Shown here piece by piece: positions 23,868 through 36,877 of a stretch of 64,000 nucleotides of DNA (its first letter is position 1; every line of letters starts with the position of its first letter). The notes beneath the pieces are model-generated. The model made no database searches. It worked only from the letters and a program-made list of their open reading frames with translations, and was not told the DNA's origin. Origin of the DNA: Carya illinoinensis. Its lineage: Eukaryota > Streptophyta > Magnoliopsida > Fagales > Juglandaceae. The stretch lies in assembly GCF_018687715.1 (NCBI RefSeq), contig NC_056762.1:26125364-26189363 (forward strand), written 5' to 3'. A program made the translations under genes and the position numbers.

Positions 23868-26800
23868 TCAGAGTCTTGCATTGCGGAGCTGCTGCTTCAG
23901 AATAGGCTGGATATATTCTTGGTAGCCATCAGGCACAACCGAGTCATTCAAAGGATCCTTCCATGCCTCCTCGTAGAGTTTTGGATACACGTTACCATCG
24001 TATCGCCCAAGAACCGAGCTGAGATAGTGGTCAGTGTAGTTAAATGCATCAACAAGGGCGATTGCATTAGGTCGGACCTAAGAATGCATGAATCAAATCG
24101 GTAATTAGAAGACAGCAACTTTTAAGCATGAGTAAACCAATAGAGAGGGAAAATATTTTGTGACAAACCTGGGAATATAGAGATCTTAGCTGAGCATTTG
24201 CAAGTGAAGCTTGCTTGGGAGTGATGCAGCCAGTCGAGAGGAAATCACCAAGATGTTTGTGAAGGATAAACAAAGCATATATATTGCAGAGGGCCTCTAA
24301 CTGCCCTTTCACCCCCTTTCCGGGTATGTCTTGTTGCAGTTTCTCAATGAACCTTAAGTGGAAGATGCAAAAGAGTTAAATGGAACATCCTACCATGAGA
24401 TTAGCAGATAATAAAGATTTCTTTTTATAGTTTTTGAGAAGGTTGGTGCATCATGGTATAGATCAGTGCTGCTGCTTTTCACTGAAAAAGCAGGGGGCAT
24501 AAAAAAAATTCATTCCTTCTGCTCTCTCAATAAAATAATGTAGCAAATCCTCTCATGTTATTATGGCACAGCTGCATATTTACAATGTGATAGACACAAG
24601 GTTGCTGAGGGCTAAACTTTATTAGCTGAAGGTCAGTTGTGTCGGGATTTTGTGATTGCATCATACAGGATGTTCAATGTGAGAGGCATCACAAGGTGCC
24701 AATTCCGAAAGATTTTTAATTGCCATAATAAAGTGGAAGAAACTCACTTAGAAACAACAATTAATTGGCAATGGGCAACTGCTGCCTGGACTAAGTCAGC
24801 TGAGAGTTCCAAGAAGCCTGAAGTGAAGAAAAAAAGTAGAAACATATTAGTTTATGAACTTGTTATACTTAGAATATGACATAAAATACATGCAAGTTCA
24901 AACCACCAAGGATGATGCTTAAAGCAATAAGATTATGTTGGCCACAAATGTATATGTAGTTAAACAACAAAGTGAAGAGAGAGAATGAGAGAGAGAGAGA
25001 TGTCTAGCATATAGCTTTTTTATACAAGGCAAAACTAGGCATACCCTCTTCCTGATTATCAAACTTGGCTAGGTTTTGAGCACTTGCAACAGACATTCTC
25101 ATGGACCTAGCTTCAAACGCCTCTAGTATTACACTGGGCTTTAACCAATCCTCAGCTGCAGGCCATCAAAAGGGACACAAATTACCAATCAATGCAGAGT
25201 AAACACACTAGCATGAGAAATAGGCTGAGAGTTCAAATTATAGAGTTGATCATAACTCATAAACAAATCCAGTAGATTGTGGTCACAATCAAATGACAAA
25301 CTTCTCAGTGCACCAATAAGAAGTGCCCAATTATATTAAATGCATTTCATCAAGATTCCGAATGACACTTAAAAATCTATATCTAAACTTACAATAATAG
25401 AAAGTTTGCTAAAGCACCACGTTCAGTGGCATTAAAAGAGTATTACCTTTTTGTACAGCACAGTGGCATTGCATCAGTTGTTCCACTCTACCCATATAAA
25501 CTGTGGTCCCAACAGGCTCCTTCCCAGACCCCAGCTGGGAAACAGTCTTGATAAGAAATCTTGCAACCTACAATAGGAATTTTTTAGCAGAATGTCCCCA
25601 GTTAAGTTGAACTTTAAACAACATAATGCTAGCGACTGAATATGTAGGCTGACAATGACCAACCCAAGGTGGCATCGACTAGTCCATCTCATAAATGATG
25701 TGCATTACACTTATAATAAGGTGCCCCAAGAATATACGCATTGTTTTTCCTGAACTTAAGCCGACCCCAACTCAAAGCAATTAAACATGATCAATTCAGG
25801 TTTGAGCACATACTGACCTAAAGTATAGCTCCAAAGCTCTTCTGGCACAGGTGAATATTGCACTAGACAGTGCAGGATAAGTCAAGGGTTTAATTCTAAC
25901 AAAGAATAGGGGCAAATTTATCATGTGGATGGGTTATGTGAACTAATCTCTTTTTTGGTGTAAAGCCACGATCATAAAGGGGATGAACAAAAAACATGGC
26001 AGCCATCACCACAGCTGCAATATGAAATTGAATTGAAAAATGATCCTAAAACCAATACTCTACCAGCAGTTATGGTGAGTGGCAGAAACTCTCATGCTCT
26101 TTATATTTACGTTCCCTTCTTACATAGATTTGAAGGTTTGAAGGAATATGGAACAAAAAAAACAATACAACCACTCAATTCCATTAGAAGCACTTGCATT
26201 GCCTTATTAAAAGTCACTGAATATGAATTTACAAACTATACACCTGACAGACAAAATTTGAGTTTACAAACTAAAACTCATAAGAAAGTGCAAACTAACA
26301 ATGAAGAACTTGATATCCCTAACTCGGTCCAAAACTGAAGTTTGGAAGGCCAACAAAATTTCTTCTGCTGGGGTTGGTCATGCTTGTATAAAAGAGAGAA
26401 CAATGCACATTTAAAAAACTAAATTGACCCAGAAAAATTAGGAAAGGTCAATTACATCCAGAAGATCTTCCTAAACAAGCACTCATCGTTAACAATCTTC
26501 ACCAATGAAATTTAGTGTAAGCCTAATTTTGAAAGTACAGCCTAATATTGTTAAACACAAATCTTCACTGCCAAAGCAAACCAAAGTTCAGATTAAGTGG
26601 CTCGTGAAACCATACATATTTATGACAATAACGTCAAAAAATGAGAAATAAATACTTCAAATTGATATACCTGTAAAAGCAGAACAATGTTGTCTCCTTC
26701 ATATGTACAGGCAGGGATATAAACTGCAAATAACTCAGGCAGCCCACTGCTACATAGGTAGCCATGGCCACCACATAATTTTCTGCACTCTTCAATTCCA

Positions 26801-29800
26801 TCCTGAAGAAGGGCAATATGAATAATCACAATTAGGAAGTGCGACCTTAAAATGAATCTGTAGAAAAAAAATTATGAAATGGAATGCAGTCGCATCTTAA
26901 TGAAATGCACGTGTGAACTGTGAATGTAGTACATGACAGTGATTCCACAAGGTGCATATGCGGAAACACTTCAAGCCATAAAAAAGATCAAATTTACACC
27001 ACTGATAGAATCCAGCCTACAACTAGATAAAAATGAATAAGATCAACAAGAACACTCTGCATTCCAGAAATAATTGAATAAGGATTCTCAGCCGCTTGAG
27101 TGCGCGACTGAGCTGGCAAAAAGACTATCCATTCGCATGCATAGTCTTATGTCATCAAGAATTTGACTTTAAAATTTCAATATGAAGCACTAGGTGCAGA
27201 TTTACATGCACTACAAATCATGGTCTTCGATCTATAGAATCATGATTTGGCTCGGTACTTACAGTCTAGAATCATTACCAATTTTTGAGTACTTGGCTCA
27301 TCCCAGGAGCTCAGTATGAGAGCGTATGCATGTGTTACATGTTTTGTGATTGTGTGTACACATGTGCATGCATGTGCACAGGGGTGTATGTGCAAGAGAG
27401 AGAGAATGATATATTTAAGATAAGGAAGGTGTTGGAATCAGTAGTAATCACATACAGCAGTTGCAGAAGTAGTCAAAGACTTCAAACCCGCTGTGCATGC
27501 ATGAGCCTCAGGTAATGTAGAGAAATCACTGGCTTGCAATCTTTGGTTGACATCCATATACAGCCATTTTAACCACTCACCAACAAATCTGAAAGCATAA
27601 GCAGAAGCCAGCAAAGGAAAGAGTCTGCTTTGCTGCGTTTTATAATCAATCACCTAAATGCAAAAGAGGCAAATTCATAAGAAACATCCTTTAAAGAAAA
27701 GCATGAAAAAATGTATAAGAACTCATCAACAGGAAAGAAAGAAACAAATTACAGTTTTACCGAGTCTCTAAGCTTGAATTCTAAATGAAAAACGATTTTG
27801 CATTATAACGTCTAAATCATCAAAATTCTTAGTCCTCAATTTGAAACAAAAGTTCCAATGTGCACGTAAATTAATATTTGATCTAATATAAATGAAAAAA
27901 TAGGTGACATGACACAATCTTAAAGGCCGTGTCTTTAAAAGAGTAGGAAATTATAGCTTATGTTTCAAATTAGGAGGGCTAAGTACAACTTTAATGATTT
28001 GGTGGTCACATTATGTAAGGGATGTAGTTTAGGGGATTGTGTGGGATTTTCAAATAAGTCTATTGTGTTCATCTCATCATTCTCCATGGTCACTAGTCAT
28101 AAATGGTAGCTATATATAATTTAATTCAACAAGCATAAATATACAGGATCAGCATAGAGAACATCAGATGTCTCCAACATTGCACAATCTAGATTGAGTA
28201 AATTGCTTAGAAAAACCCAAACCAGAAAAATCTACTATGTGGCCATATAAATTAAACGGGGGTCATTCTGCTGAGAGATTATCGATAGCATATCCCATAC
28301 AGCAAGACGGATCATTTTAAAACAAAAAAGGTTAAATGTACCTGGGTCTCAATGCCATTACTTTGCAAACCAAATTGTCTACGAACAGCACTATACCTAG
28401 TAGCAATACAAACTGCCCGTGATAAAGCACAGGAAGCATCAGATACAATTTTTTGTCGCACATATACCATGGTACCATACACAAGTTGCCATGGAACATT
28501 GGATTGCACAAGTTTTCCTTCCCTTGTAACCTGTGAAACCCTGGAACATTATAACAAGTTTCAGAACAGCCATCTTATCCGTCCACTTAAAATGACAAGT
28601 AATCTGGAGAGTATAAAATTTTTATTTCATTGGACAAAGTGGGATGAATGTTAGGTAGCTCGTTAGTTTTGTCTACACAAAGAAAATAGTGGTACTTCAG
28701 TTTCCAAAGAGGGGAATGAGAAATATTCATGTTTATTGTATTACTTGCAACTCCCCCTGAAATTGTGAAGAAGGAAGAAACAAAAACACAAATATGACTC
28801 CTTTAAACGAATGTTCATTAGTAGCTATCCTTTAAAGGAGTCATACAATAAACAAGTCATACAATAAGATTACAAACAAGTCGAGCCAATTATTGAATGT
28901 TCAAGCTTGATGCGAGCATGAGTCAGTTCGACCCATCATTGAACTAGAGTACATGTTCAAGTTTGATTTTCAAGCTTGTTAGCAGGCGGCTTAATTAGCT
29001 TACTTGTTACAAAAGACAAATAGCATCACTAAAATTCTATACATTTTTGTATATTTGTGTTAATCACTAATTAGTAGCTATCCTTACAATTATATCAATC
29101 CTGTTCGTTATACAACCTAGTTTATTTATGAAATTAGAAAAATCAAACTCAAAAATTTATATTTGTAACAAGTCAACTATTTTCACAAATTAGATTTTTT
29201 ATTTATATTTTATGGCCATCCAATCACAAACCTATACTACATATATTTTAGAGTAATGTTATGTACTTTAATACTATTTCACTTTCATCCTCCAAATGGT
29301 ATACTTCCGATCACATGGATCGTTTCTTATTTTTTTCTAAAAAATCAAAAGTTGATAGATAATACCACCTTATTATTATGGTGGGATAAGAGTAGAATGA
29401 TTTTGTAGTATGTAGAATTTTCCTATATTTGAAGTTATATAATGCGTTCATATGTAGATGCAAACACAAACTCATACCTAAATATATGTAATAATCAATA
29501 TATATTATATCAATATATATATTAGATAAATATATATTATATAATAAATCAACATTATATATATATATTCAACACTCATGATCAAGTTGTCTATTGATTT
29601 CCTCTCATCTTTCCAAATACTAAGAAAGATGGTATAACTTCATTGTCATCATCTTTCTAATGCACTGTATAACCTAAGGTCAACATATTTGTTCAAGCCT
29701 AAATTTTTGTTCAAGTTTGATTCATCATTAAACAAAAACCGAAGTCAAGTTTACTCAATCAAGCTCAAGTTGTTCATGAACTGACCTTCCCAATGTTAAT

Positions 29801-32800
29801 CGGTGCCTGTAAAACAGGCACTCCATTTTGTAGTACTAAAATTAAAATGGATGCTGAATGTGGTTTCTAAAAATTTTGAAATCTTTATCTTATAATAACG
29901 TAACGAATGTTAGAATATAAATTAAATAACTAAATTTACCACATCCCATCAACTTAAACTTTTAGGACAAGTGATGATTTAACATGGTATTAGAACAAAA
30001 GTCCTAATTTTGAGCCCCAATTCCACACCTCACCCTATTTAATTAAATATTACACATGTTCGGCTCACTTATTAAAGAAAAGTCTAGTCCACACGTAAGG
30101 GGGAGCATTAGAATATAAATTAAATCATTAAATTTATCTCTTCCTATCAACTTAAAACTTTTGGAACAAGTGATGATCCGACAATGGAAACTAAAAGGGC
30201 AGTATTGACGAGATCCAACTGCAAACAAATGCCCAACAGCCCTTTAGTGTACATATTCAAGAAAAGAACAATACTTTTTGATAAGTAGGAAAAGAACAAT
30301 ACTAAAAAGCAATTGCTGAATTTAGGGTCATTTCAAATTTATCAAGTTCAAGCAGCTAGGAGCAGGGGAAGAAGGGACGGGGGAAATATAAAAGAGGTCT
30401 GTGTAAGATATCAAACCTCATCAACATTTGATCCCTTGGGATGCGAACATGATCAAATCTTAAGACGCCATTGTCCATTGTGTTGTATGCTCCACTTCCA
30501 AATTTCATTCCAATATCACCAATGGTTATTCCCGGAAGTGGTAAGTGATCATCCAAACTACGGAGCTGGACAATAAAACCTAAAAATGGGAATTTATCGT
30601 AGTTAATACAGAATAATTTTCCGTGTTGTCAATGGTTAACAGGTTTGGTAGTTACCATTCACACCGTAGTCCTTACTATCAATGATAAGACGTCCATAAA
30701 CAACAGCATGTGTAGAAACTTTACCCAATCCACCTGGCCACCACTATTCAGAAAAAGGCTGAATAATAAGTACTTTGTCTACCATGTTCAGACAGGGAGA
30801 CAAAAAATAAGATCACCTGTTCCTAAGCACCCTCTCAAAAGCACTATTCACACAGCAGATGCATTAATAAAGAGATAAATCCCTCCCTAGATTGTCCTTA
30901 AGTATATTGTTACAAAATGAAATAAGTGGGAATCCTTTAGTAGTTCTCTGCCATGTACTTTTGTTGTCAATGATTTACTTAAAAAATAATAATAAGGTTG
31001 CACATTTTACATCCTACTTACTTTGCTTGAAGTCAATGTTGGACTATGGATAATAAACTCATCTGTTTGGGGATCAAATGTTGCTGTTGTTTCAAGCCCT
31101 TGAACGTTGGACCCATGACCAAGCTCCGTTTGGGCATAGCAACCAATTATTTTCATCTTGTATGCCAACGGCAGCCACTTCTGTTGCTGCTCCTCAGTGC
31201 CTTGACCTTTAATAGTTGGTATAAACATTCCCTGTCGATGAAAAACATAAATTAAGCTTGTATTTCAAGCGATGAAGCCAAAATTTTGTACAATATGAAT
31301 CCTAGAAGCAAACATGAATACACTTTGGTACATAAAAAATTCTAAGAATTAAAATCACAACCAACTTAACCGTGTCAGGGAACCATGTTTCCGCATATAA
31401 TTCAATGGTCCTCATAGATTAAAACAGCTAATGAACTTACAATCTACCAACACCATCAAGATAAGGAATAGAACATACCCAGTGAAGATCCATAAAAGCA
31501 GGTTCATCCACATAAAACCTTAACTCGGCTGCCTCTTCCTCTGCGACAATAAAACTTCCACAAGTGAATTACACAAGTGAATGGATATTGGAAGGATATT
31601 CGATCATGGTTAGAGGTCAAAATAATTTTCTTCTAAAAAAAAAAAAAAAAAAAACAAGGAACAGAAGGCAAGTAACATGATACAAAACAATCAAGTGGAG
31701 ACATACCAGAAAGACGAAGCTCAATGATCCGTTTCCATGCATGAGCCGCTTTTCTCAGAGTGTTTTTAAACAAATCCTTTCTACTTAGCATAGTCCTGGT
31801 ATCCTTTCGAAATACCTAAAATGGGGAAAAAAATACAGATTATATGCATATATCTATTTTATTATAATAAGTGACTATCTAACTGCTACACTAACTTTTC
31901 TTGTGTTTCCGTTAAATCTGTTACTTTCTTATTTTAAAGATAAAATTTTCTTTTTCTACCTCTCTATCATTCCTGATTCTCTCTCTCCTCTCATCTCGAA
32001 CCTCTCTCCCACTTTCATTTGTCTGCCTCTCTACCTACCCCCCTCAAACCTACATTCTCACACGTTTCCTTAAAACACTCAGATCTTAATCTAAGTATAA
32101 ATGTTCAGATTTGTAGAAAAAAAAAAAGGACAATAAAGAACAAGTACCAAAAAAAAAAATACTCAGATCTGAACAAGATCTTTTCAAATATGTCGAGATT
32201 AAAAAAAATTATATCAAAACACATAATTTGGATTTATCGTCCAAGATTTCAAAAAAATCTCAAATCTTATGTGTTCTTTGAGTGTAGTTGTAGTATTTAT
32301 TGTGGTGACAACAATGATATTTTTATTTGTATATGTTATTCTAATGTATCTTGACTTTAATTCTGAACTAATTTTTTTATTTTCTAATATATCTAAAAAT
32401 ATAATTATTATACTTACCGACCTATCATTACCTAAAAATATTTGTTAAAGTTTGGTTTCTTGTCTCTATGCATTAAATTATTCATTAATCAAGTTTTTTT
32501 TTTAAAAAACCATATTATTTTTGTAAAAAACTGTCTAACCTAACTAAGCAAACATGCTTTGCACGTGGCCTGGCCTGGTGTATATATATATATATATTCT
32601 ATTCATCATCGCTACTACCACATTTATTTATTTATTTATCAAATATTTGGTATATGGATAATAAGTAAAAAAATTCAATTAGTTTAAGAAGAATAAATCT
32701 AAAAAAAATTAAAAAAAAAGTTTGGTTTGCAGTGAGTGTGAATGATGAGTAGTAAAGTTATATATACATATAAATGTATATATATATTGCGCCCACGCCT

Positions 32801-33191
32801 CCAGAATACGTAGCTCTGTCCCCAAACCCTCCAACTAATAAGTAATAACTCTTTTTCTTTTTCTTTTTTTCTTTTTTATCTATCCGTGTTTGCTTAACAA
32901 AAACTAAAATACAAATTAAAGGATTTCAAACATCCTGGAGTTTCTAACAGCTGACCAATTAATCACTTCTCATCAACCAAGCCGAGTATTAGAAGCATAC
33001 GAGTTCTTAAATCAACCCAAACCAGAGGAACAACACAAGTAGAGAAAAATCACCGGATCGTTGGCGACGAGGCGAGAAATGCGATCGGAGACCTCCAATG
33101 TGTGGCGAGAGCCGGCCCAGATGACCTTCATCTCCTCCACATCGAACTGAGCCTTGCTTCTCTCGCTCGCCAGATCATCAAAGCCCGCCAT
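23868..33191 (-). CDS. ACX1: Peroxisomal acyl-CoA oxidase 1-like (ACX1 class), 14 exons
   Basis: This flavoenzyme oxidises long- to medium-chain acyl-CoA to trans-2-enoyl-CoA in the peroxisome, making H2O2; ACX1-type enzymes also act in jasmonate synthesis. Exons (minus, 5' to 3'): 33054-33191, 31707-31815, 31479-31540, 31022-31231, 30656-30743, 30417-30579, 28342-28540, 27456-27653, 26671-26802, 25447-25567, 25045-25155, 24748-24817, 24169-24352, 23868-24077. All introns are GT-AG and phases agree, giving 1995 bases and 664 residues, the length of Arabidopsis ACX1. The start is MAGFDDLASERSK. The flavin/substrate block GCYAQTELGHGSNVQG is at residues 133-148. CTYEGDN places the catalytic Glu at 424. 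HKHLGDFLST marks the C-terminal oxidase domain. The end ARL is a PTS1 peroxisomal signal. No break was found. ACX1 and ACX5 are close paralogs, so the symbol marks the class. Confidence 0.95.
28541..30416 (-). other. Intron 6 of the acyl-CoA oxidase gene (1,876 bp, the largest)
   Basis: The intron is bounded by a GTTTGATATC donor after 30417 and a TTCCAG acceptor before 28540. The codon is split two plus one (Arg). It holds a MITE-like element at 29249-29423 and a duplicated pair of segments around 29940-30180 (ATTTAATTAAATATTACAC and relatives near TTAGAATATAAATTAAAT). No coding content was found. Confidence 0.8.
29249..29423. mobile_element. MITE-like insertion in oxidase intron 6
   Basis: The element is flanked by TATATTT at 29242-29248 and 29424-29430. 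The start TAGAGTAATGTTATGTAC and the reverse complement of the end (GGAAAATTCTACATAC) are imperfectly inverted, with ACT...ATCC extending the match inside for about 35 bases. The TAGA-plus-ATG(C/T)TA start recalls the MITEs at 4616 and 43446, so all three may share a superfamily. Confidence 0.4.
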
Positions 33192-33349
33192 TCCGGAAGA
33201 GTCAGAAGTGAAAAACCAAAGCCCACGCACAAGAGTTCAACCCAAGTTTAAGATCAAAAGTAGTTTAACTATGATAGTCGAAGAGCGTCTTCGATTGTTT
33301 GTGAGAAACAAACAGAGAGCGATTGGTGAAGAGAAGTCGGTGTATGCCA

Positions 33350-33357
33350 TTTTTATA
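33350..33357 (-). promoter_or_regulatory. Probable TATA box of the acyl-CoA oxidase gene
   Basis: The minus strand reads GGTATAAAAATGGC here, 159 bases upstream of the start codon. A start site about 30 bases downstream would give a leader near 130 bases. This is inferred from sequence alone. Confidence 0.5.
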
Positions 33358-33399
33358 CCATTCAAGTTTGAACATGGAAACTGTTGCTGTCGCTTGATT

Positions 33400-35070
33400 C
33401 ATTGACCAGTTGATTTCAAATGTGTACAAATAAATAAATAAACATAAACAGAAATGGTGGGAGTGTTGTGATTGCGTAAACGTGTAATCATTTCAATATA
33501 AAAAGGTAAATAAATATGAAATTTAAATTAAAAAAATTAATTTTTTAATAATAAATCTCATTTTTATTAAATAATTATATAATATGTACAAACTCCTTAC
33601 GTAATATTGCTGTCAATTCTCATCGATTCAACAATTAGAAGGAGTCTAAGGGCAGTAATGCTAACGGGTTGTCTTGTCATGTCAGAATTATATTAAAATA
33701 AAATACAAAACCAAAAGGTCAAAATCAAAAGAAAAAAAATGAAAGAACCCAGTTTGCTTTGCATACCCAGAAGATAAAGACGGTAGCATTTCCAAGCCTT
33801 CTGCAGAGCATTTTTGTCCAAACTCAAATTTCGGCACTTTTCAAATATAGAGGATTCCTAGTTTCAGTTGCTGATCTCTCAAACCGAGAAGGTTTCTTCT
33901 ACATTTTTGCAGATTTATGTCATTAATTTTTTCTACATTTTTCTTGATTTTTATCCTGACTATTGCTTTCAATCTTCCTCAAAGCATGAAGATGAGTGGC
34001 AGAGTATCACAGTAAGAAGCGGGTGGATTTTCTGTACACATAAGTTAGGTGGGTGGAGTATCATTCTAAGCACAGTAACTTACAGGTAATTTATGCTCAT
34101 TTCATTAATGTTCTGTATTTCATTGCAGCATATGTTCTCGCATGAACCATCCTCCAATGTCTAGTCCAACAACATTCCCCATGGAGTATGGAGAATGTAA
34201 TTTAAATGATTAAATTGGTATTTTCTTATCAGTTTATTCAGTTTTTTAGATAATCAATTATTTTGGCATGGTATCAAGTGATAGTCTTGGATTCAAATGA
34301 TCCTAGTTTTGCGCATATGTTTTGGCTGAAAATCTCAAGTTTCTTTCCTAATAGATGGGAGGATCCACTTGATTTTTGGTATCGCAAGAGGAAAAATGTT
34401 AGAAAATATTATTTAAATAATTATTCACCATTCTATACCTGCTTAAGTTTTTAGAATAATTGATTATTTGATACTTCTAAAATTCCAAGCTAAATAACAC
34501 ATAAAACCCTCTTGAGACATCTTATGAACCATTATTTATTCCTTTGCCTTTATTTCTTTTCTCGATAAATGAAGAACTTGAACTCAATAAATGTACATTA
34601 ACATTGAAGTCAATAAATGTACATTTAACTTTGAAGTCAATAAGTAGAGAGGGCATATTCTTTTGCCAATAACGGTAGAATTTGAAGTCAAATTTCTGAT
34701 ATTCCTTTCAAAAACTGTACAACTTCATTAGCTTGTCTTCAATACATGTGCGTGTTCTCTCACTAAAATAGATTGACCTTGCTTTCCCTTTTTTTCTTTT
34801 TTTTTTTCTTTTTTTTTTCCCTTTTTTGATAGATAGATTGAAGTAAAGATTTGCACTATTATAATTGGGTGAATTTTCTTCTAGATTTTTGAGTTGCTGG
34901 TTTTGCACTATTATAACTGATAGCAAATAATTGGAACAGCATTAGAGGAAATTCTTGGGATTGGTGAGTTATTTGTTTCATTGTGTATTTTTTTTTTCTT
35001 TTATATTTGAAGTAGGTCTACATTTAACTATTGTATTGTTTGTTGTATTGTTTGTGTATCTAGTCTTATT
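33400..35070. other. Intergenic sequence upstream of the oxidase gene
   Basis: No gene was recognised. It includes T-rich runs near 34788-34825 and a short tandem repeat at 34576-34650. The strip nearest 33360 presumably carries distal promoter elements of the oxidase gene. Confidence 0.4.
34576..34650. repeat. Short tandem repeat, about 31-bp unit
   Basis: The motif TGAAGTCAATAAATGTACAT, with variants TGAACTCAATAAATGTACAT and TGAAGTCAATAAGTAG, occurs three times at close spacing. Confidence 0.6.
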
Positions 35071-35075
35071 AGGAT

Positions 35076-35286
35076 TGAGAAGGTTTGATGAAACCACCAC
35101 ACTTTGAAGTGGTGAATAGTTTTCCATTTATAGCAATTTACATATCGTATGAATTAATTACATATCAAATACAATAAATATAAAATGTAAGTAAATGGAA
35201 AGTGTATACAAAATAAACTCCTAAAATCAAGGTCTGAATTAAGGGACATATATCAAGCCTTAGATGAAGGCAAAGTATCCTCAACA
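35076..35286 (-). repeat. 3' LTR of copia A
   Basis: It has TGAGAAGG and CTCAACA ends on the plus strand and is 211 bp. It differs from the partner LTR by a single base in GTGGTGAATAG against GTGGTGAGTAG. Confidence 0.95.
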
Positions 35287-36877
35287 CCCCCCCCCCCGGC
35301 AAGCTAAGCGTTGGATTGGAACAAACGTGAAGCTTGGATCTAAAAAAGGTAAAAAGTGGTCGAGGAATACTTTTGGTGAAGATGTCAGCAACCTGTAGAT
35401 GAGAGGGAACATACTGAGTGCGAAGTTTACCAGCAACAACAAGTTCCCGAAGAAAATGATAGTCTAACTCAACATGCTTGGCCCGTTTATGAAAAACGGG
35501 GTTGGAACTCAAAAAAATAGCACTTTTGTTATCACATAAAAGAAGAGGCTGCTGTGGAATGGAGACCTGTAGATCCTGAAGGAGATGCATAAGCCAAAGA
35601 AGTTCAGCGGCAGTGTGGGCAAGAGCACGATACTCAGATTCACAGCTGGAGTGGGATACAGTAGGTTGCTTCTTGGCACTCCAAGAAACCAAATTGTCAC
35701 CAAGATAAATAGAGTAACCAGAAGTAGAACGACGAGTGTCAGGGCAGCCTGCCCAATCGGCATCAGAGTAAGCAACTAAAGCACCAGGAGTGGCAGAAGG
35801 GCGAAAATGAAGACCAAACTGAAGGGTGCCCTTAACATAGCGAAGAATACGCTTAACAACAAGAAAATGGTCCTCAGTTGGAGAATGTAAAAATTGGCTA
35901 ACAGAATTGACAGCATGAGCAATGTCGGGCCGAGTAATGGTCAAATATTGAAGGGCACCAACAAGAGACCGATAGAGAGTTGGATCCGAAAAAGGTGTAC
36001 CATCAGCAGATAGGTGCTGTGCAACAACCATGGGAGTGGAAACTGGTTTGCTGTCAAGTAACTGAGCTCGAGTAAGAATATCTCGTGCATACTTGAGCTG
36101 ACTGAGGAAAAGACCATCTACAGTTGTGGAAGCTTCAAGACCAAGAAAATAACTAAGAGGACCCAAATCTTTGGTGGCAAACTCAGAATTGAGCTTGCAA
36201 GTGAAGCTGTTCAGAAGAGAGGGATTGTTGCCAGTAATAATAATATCATCAACATAAAGAAGTAAATAGATGATATCAGACTGCTTATGAAAAATAAAAA
36301 GAGAAGTATCAGCACGACTGCAAGAAAAACCAAGTTGAACAAGAAATGAGCTGAAACGCTGAAACCAGGCACGAGGTGCTTGCTTGAGACCATAGAGGGC
36401 TTTCTTTAACTGACAGACATGATTTGGAAAGCGAGGATCAATGTACCCAGGAGGTTGCTCCATATAAACATTTTCAGTGATAGTACCATTAAGAAATGCA
36501 TTCTTGACATCAAGTTGGCGAAGAGGCCATTTGTTGGTAACAGCAAGAGAAAGCATAACACGAACAGTGGTAGCCTTAATAACAGGGCTAAAAGTGTCAG
36601 TATAGTCAAGACCAGGTACCTGTGTATAGCCTTTGGCAACAAGGCGAGCTTTGAGACGCTCAATAGATCCATCAGATAGATATTTGGTCCGGAACACCCA
36701 TTTGGAGCCCACAATGTTGGTGTTAGCAGGTCCTGGAACCAAAGTCCAAGTGTGGTTATTCTGTAGGGCACGAACTTCGTCATCCATAGCCGCAAGCCAA
36801 GCAGGATTTTTAGCGGCAGATTTGAATCCTTTTGGTTCAGTAGATACAAGTAGAGCAGAAAGAAGACCAGAGGATCC
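35165..36877 (-). pseudogene. Copia A reverse transcriptase and RNase H
   Basis: The intact portion begins at EPKGFKSAAKNPAWLAAMDD and runs through WVFRTKYLSDGSIERLKARL, LDVKNAFLNG and the catalytic LLYVDDIIITG. The RNase H part has AYSDADWAGCPDTRRSTSG, SSCESEYRA and VELDYHFLRELV. All catalytic residues of the family appear present. The reading frame runs through the polypurine tract into the 3' LTR before stopping at 35165. It lies downstream of two breaks, so it is not translated as part of a polyprotein. Confidence 0.9.

Noticed and set aside
32019..32354. A 111-codon open frame on the plus strand
   Set aside because: It lies within intron 1 of the minus-strand oxidase gene, is Lys/Ile-rich from AT content and has no similarity.
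36211..36849. Additional open frames overlapping the copia A reverse transcriptase
   Set aside because: They are alternative-frame readings of the reverse transcriptase and carry no motif of their own.
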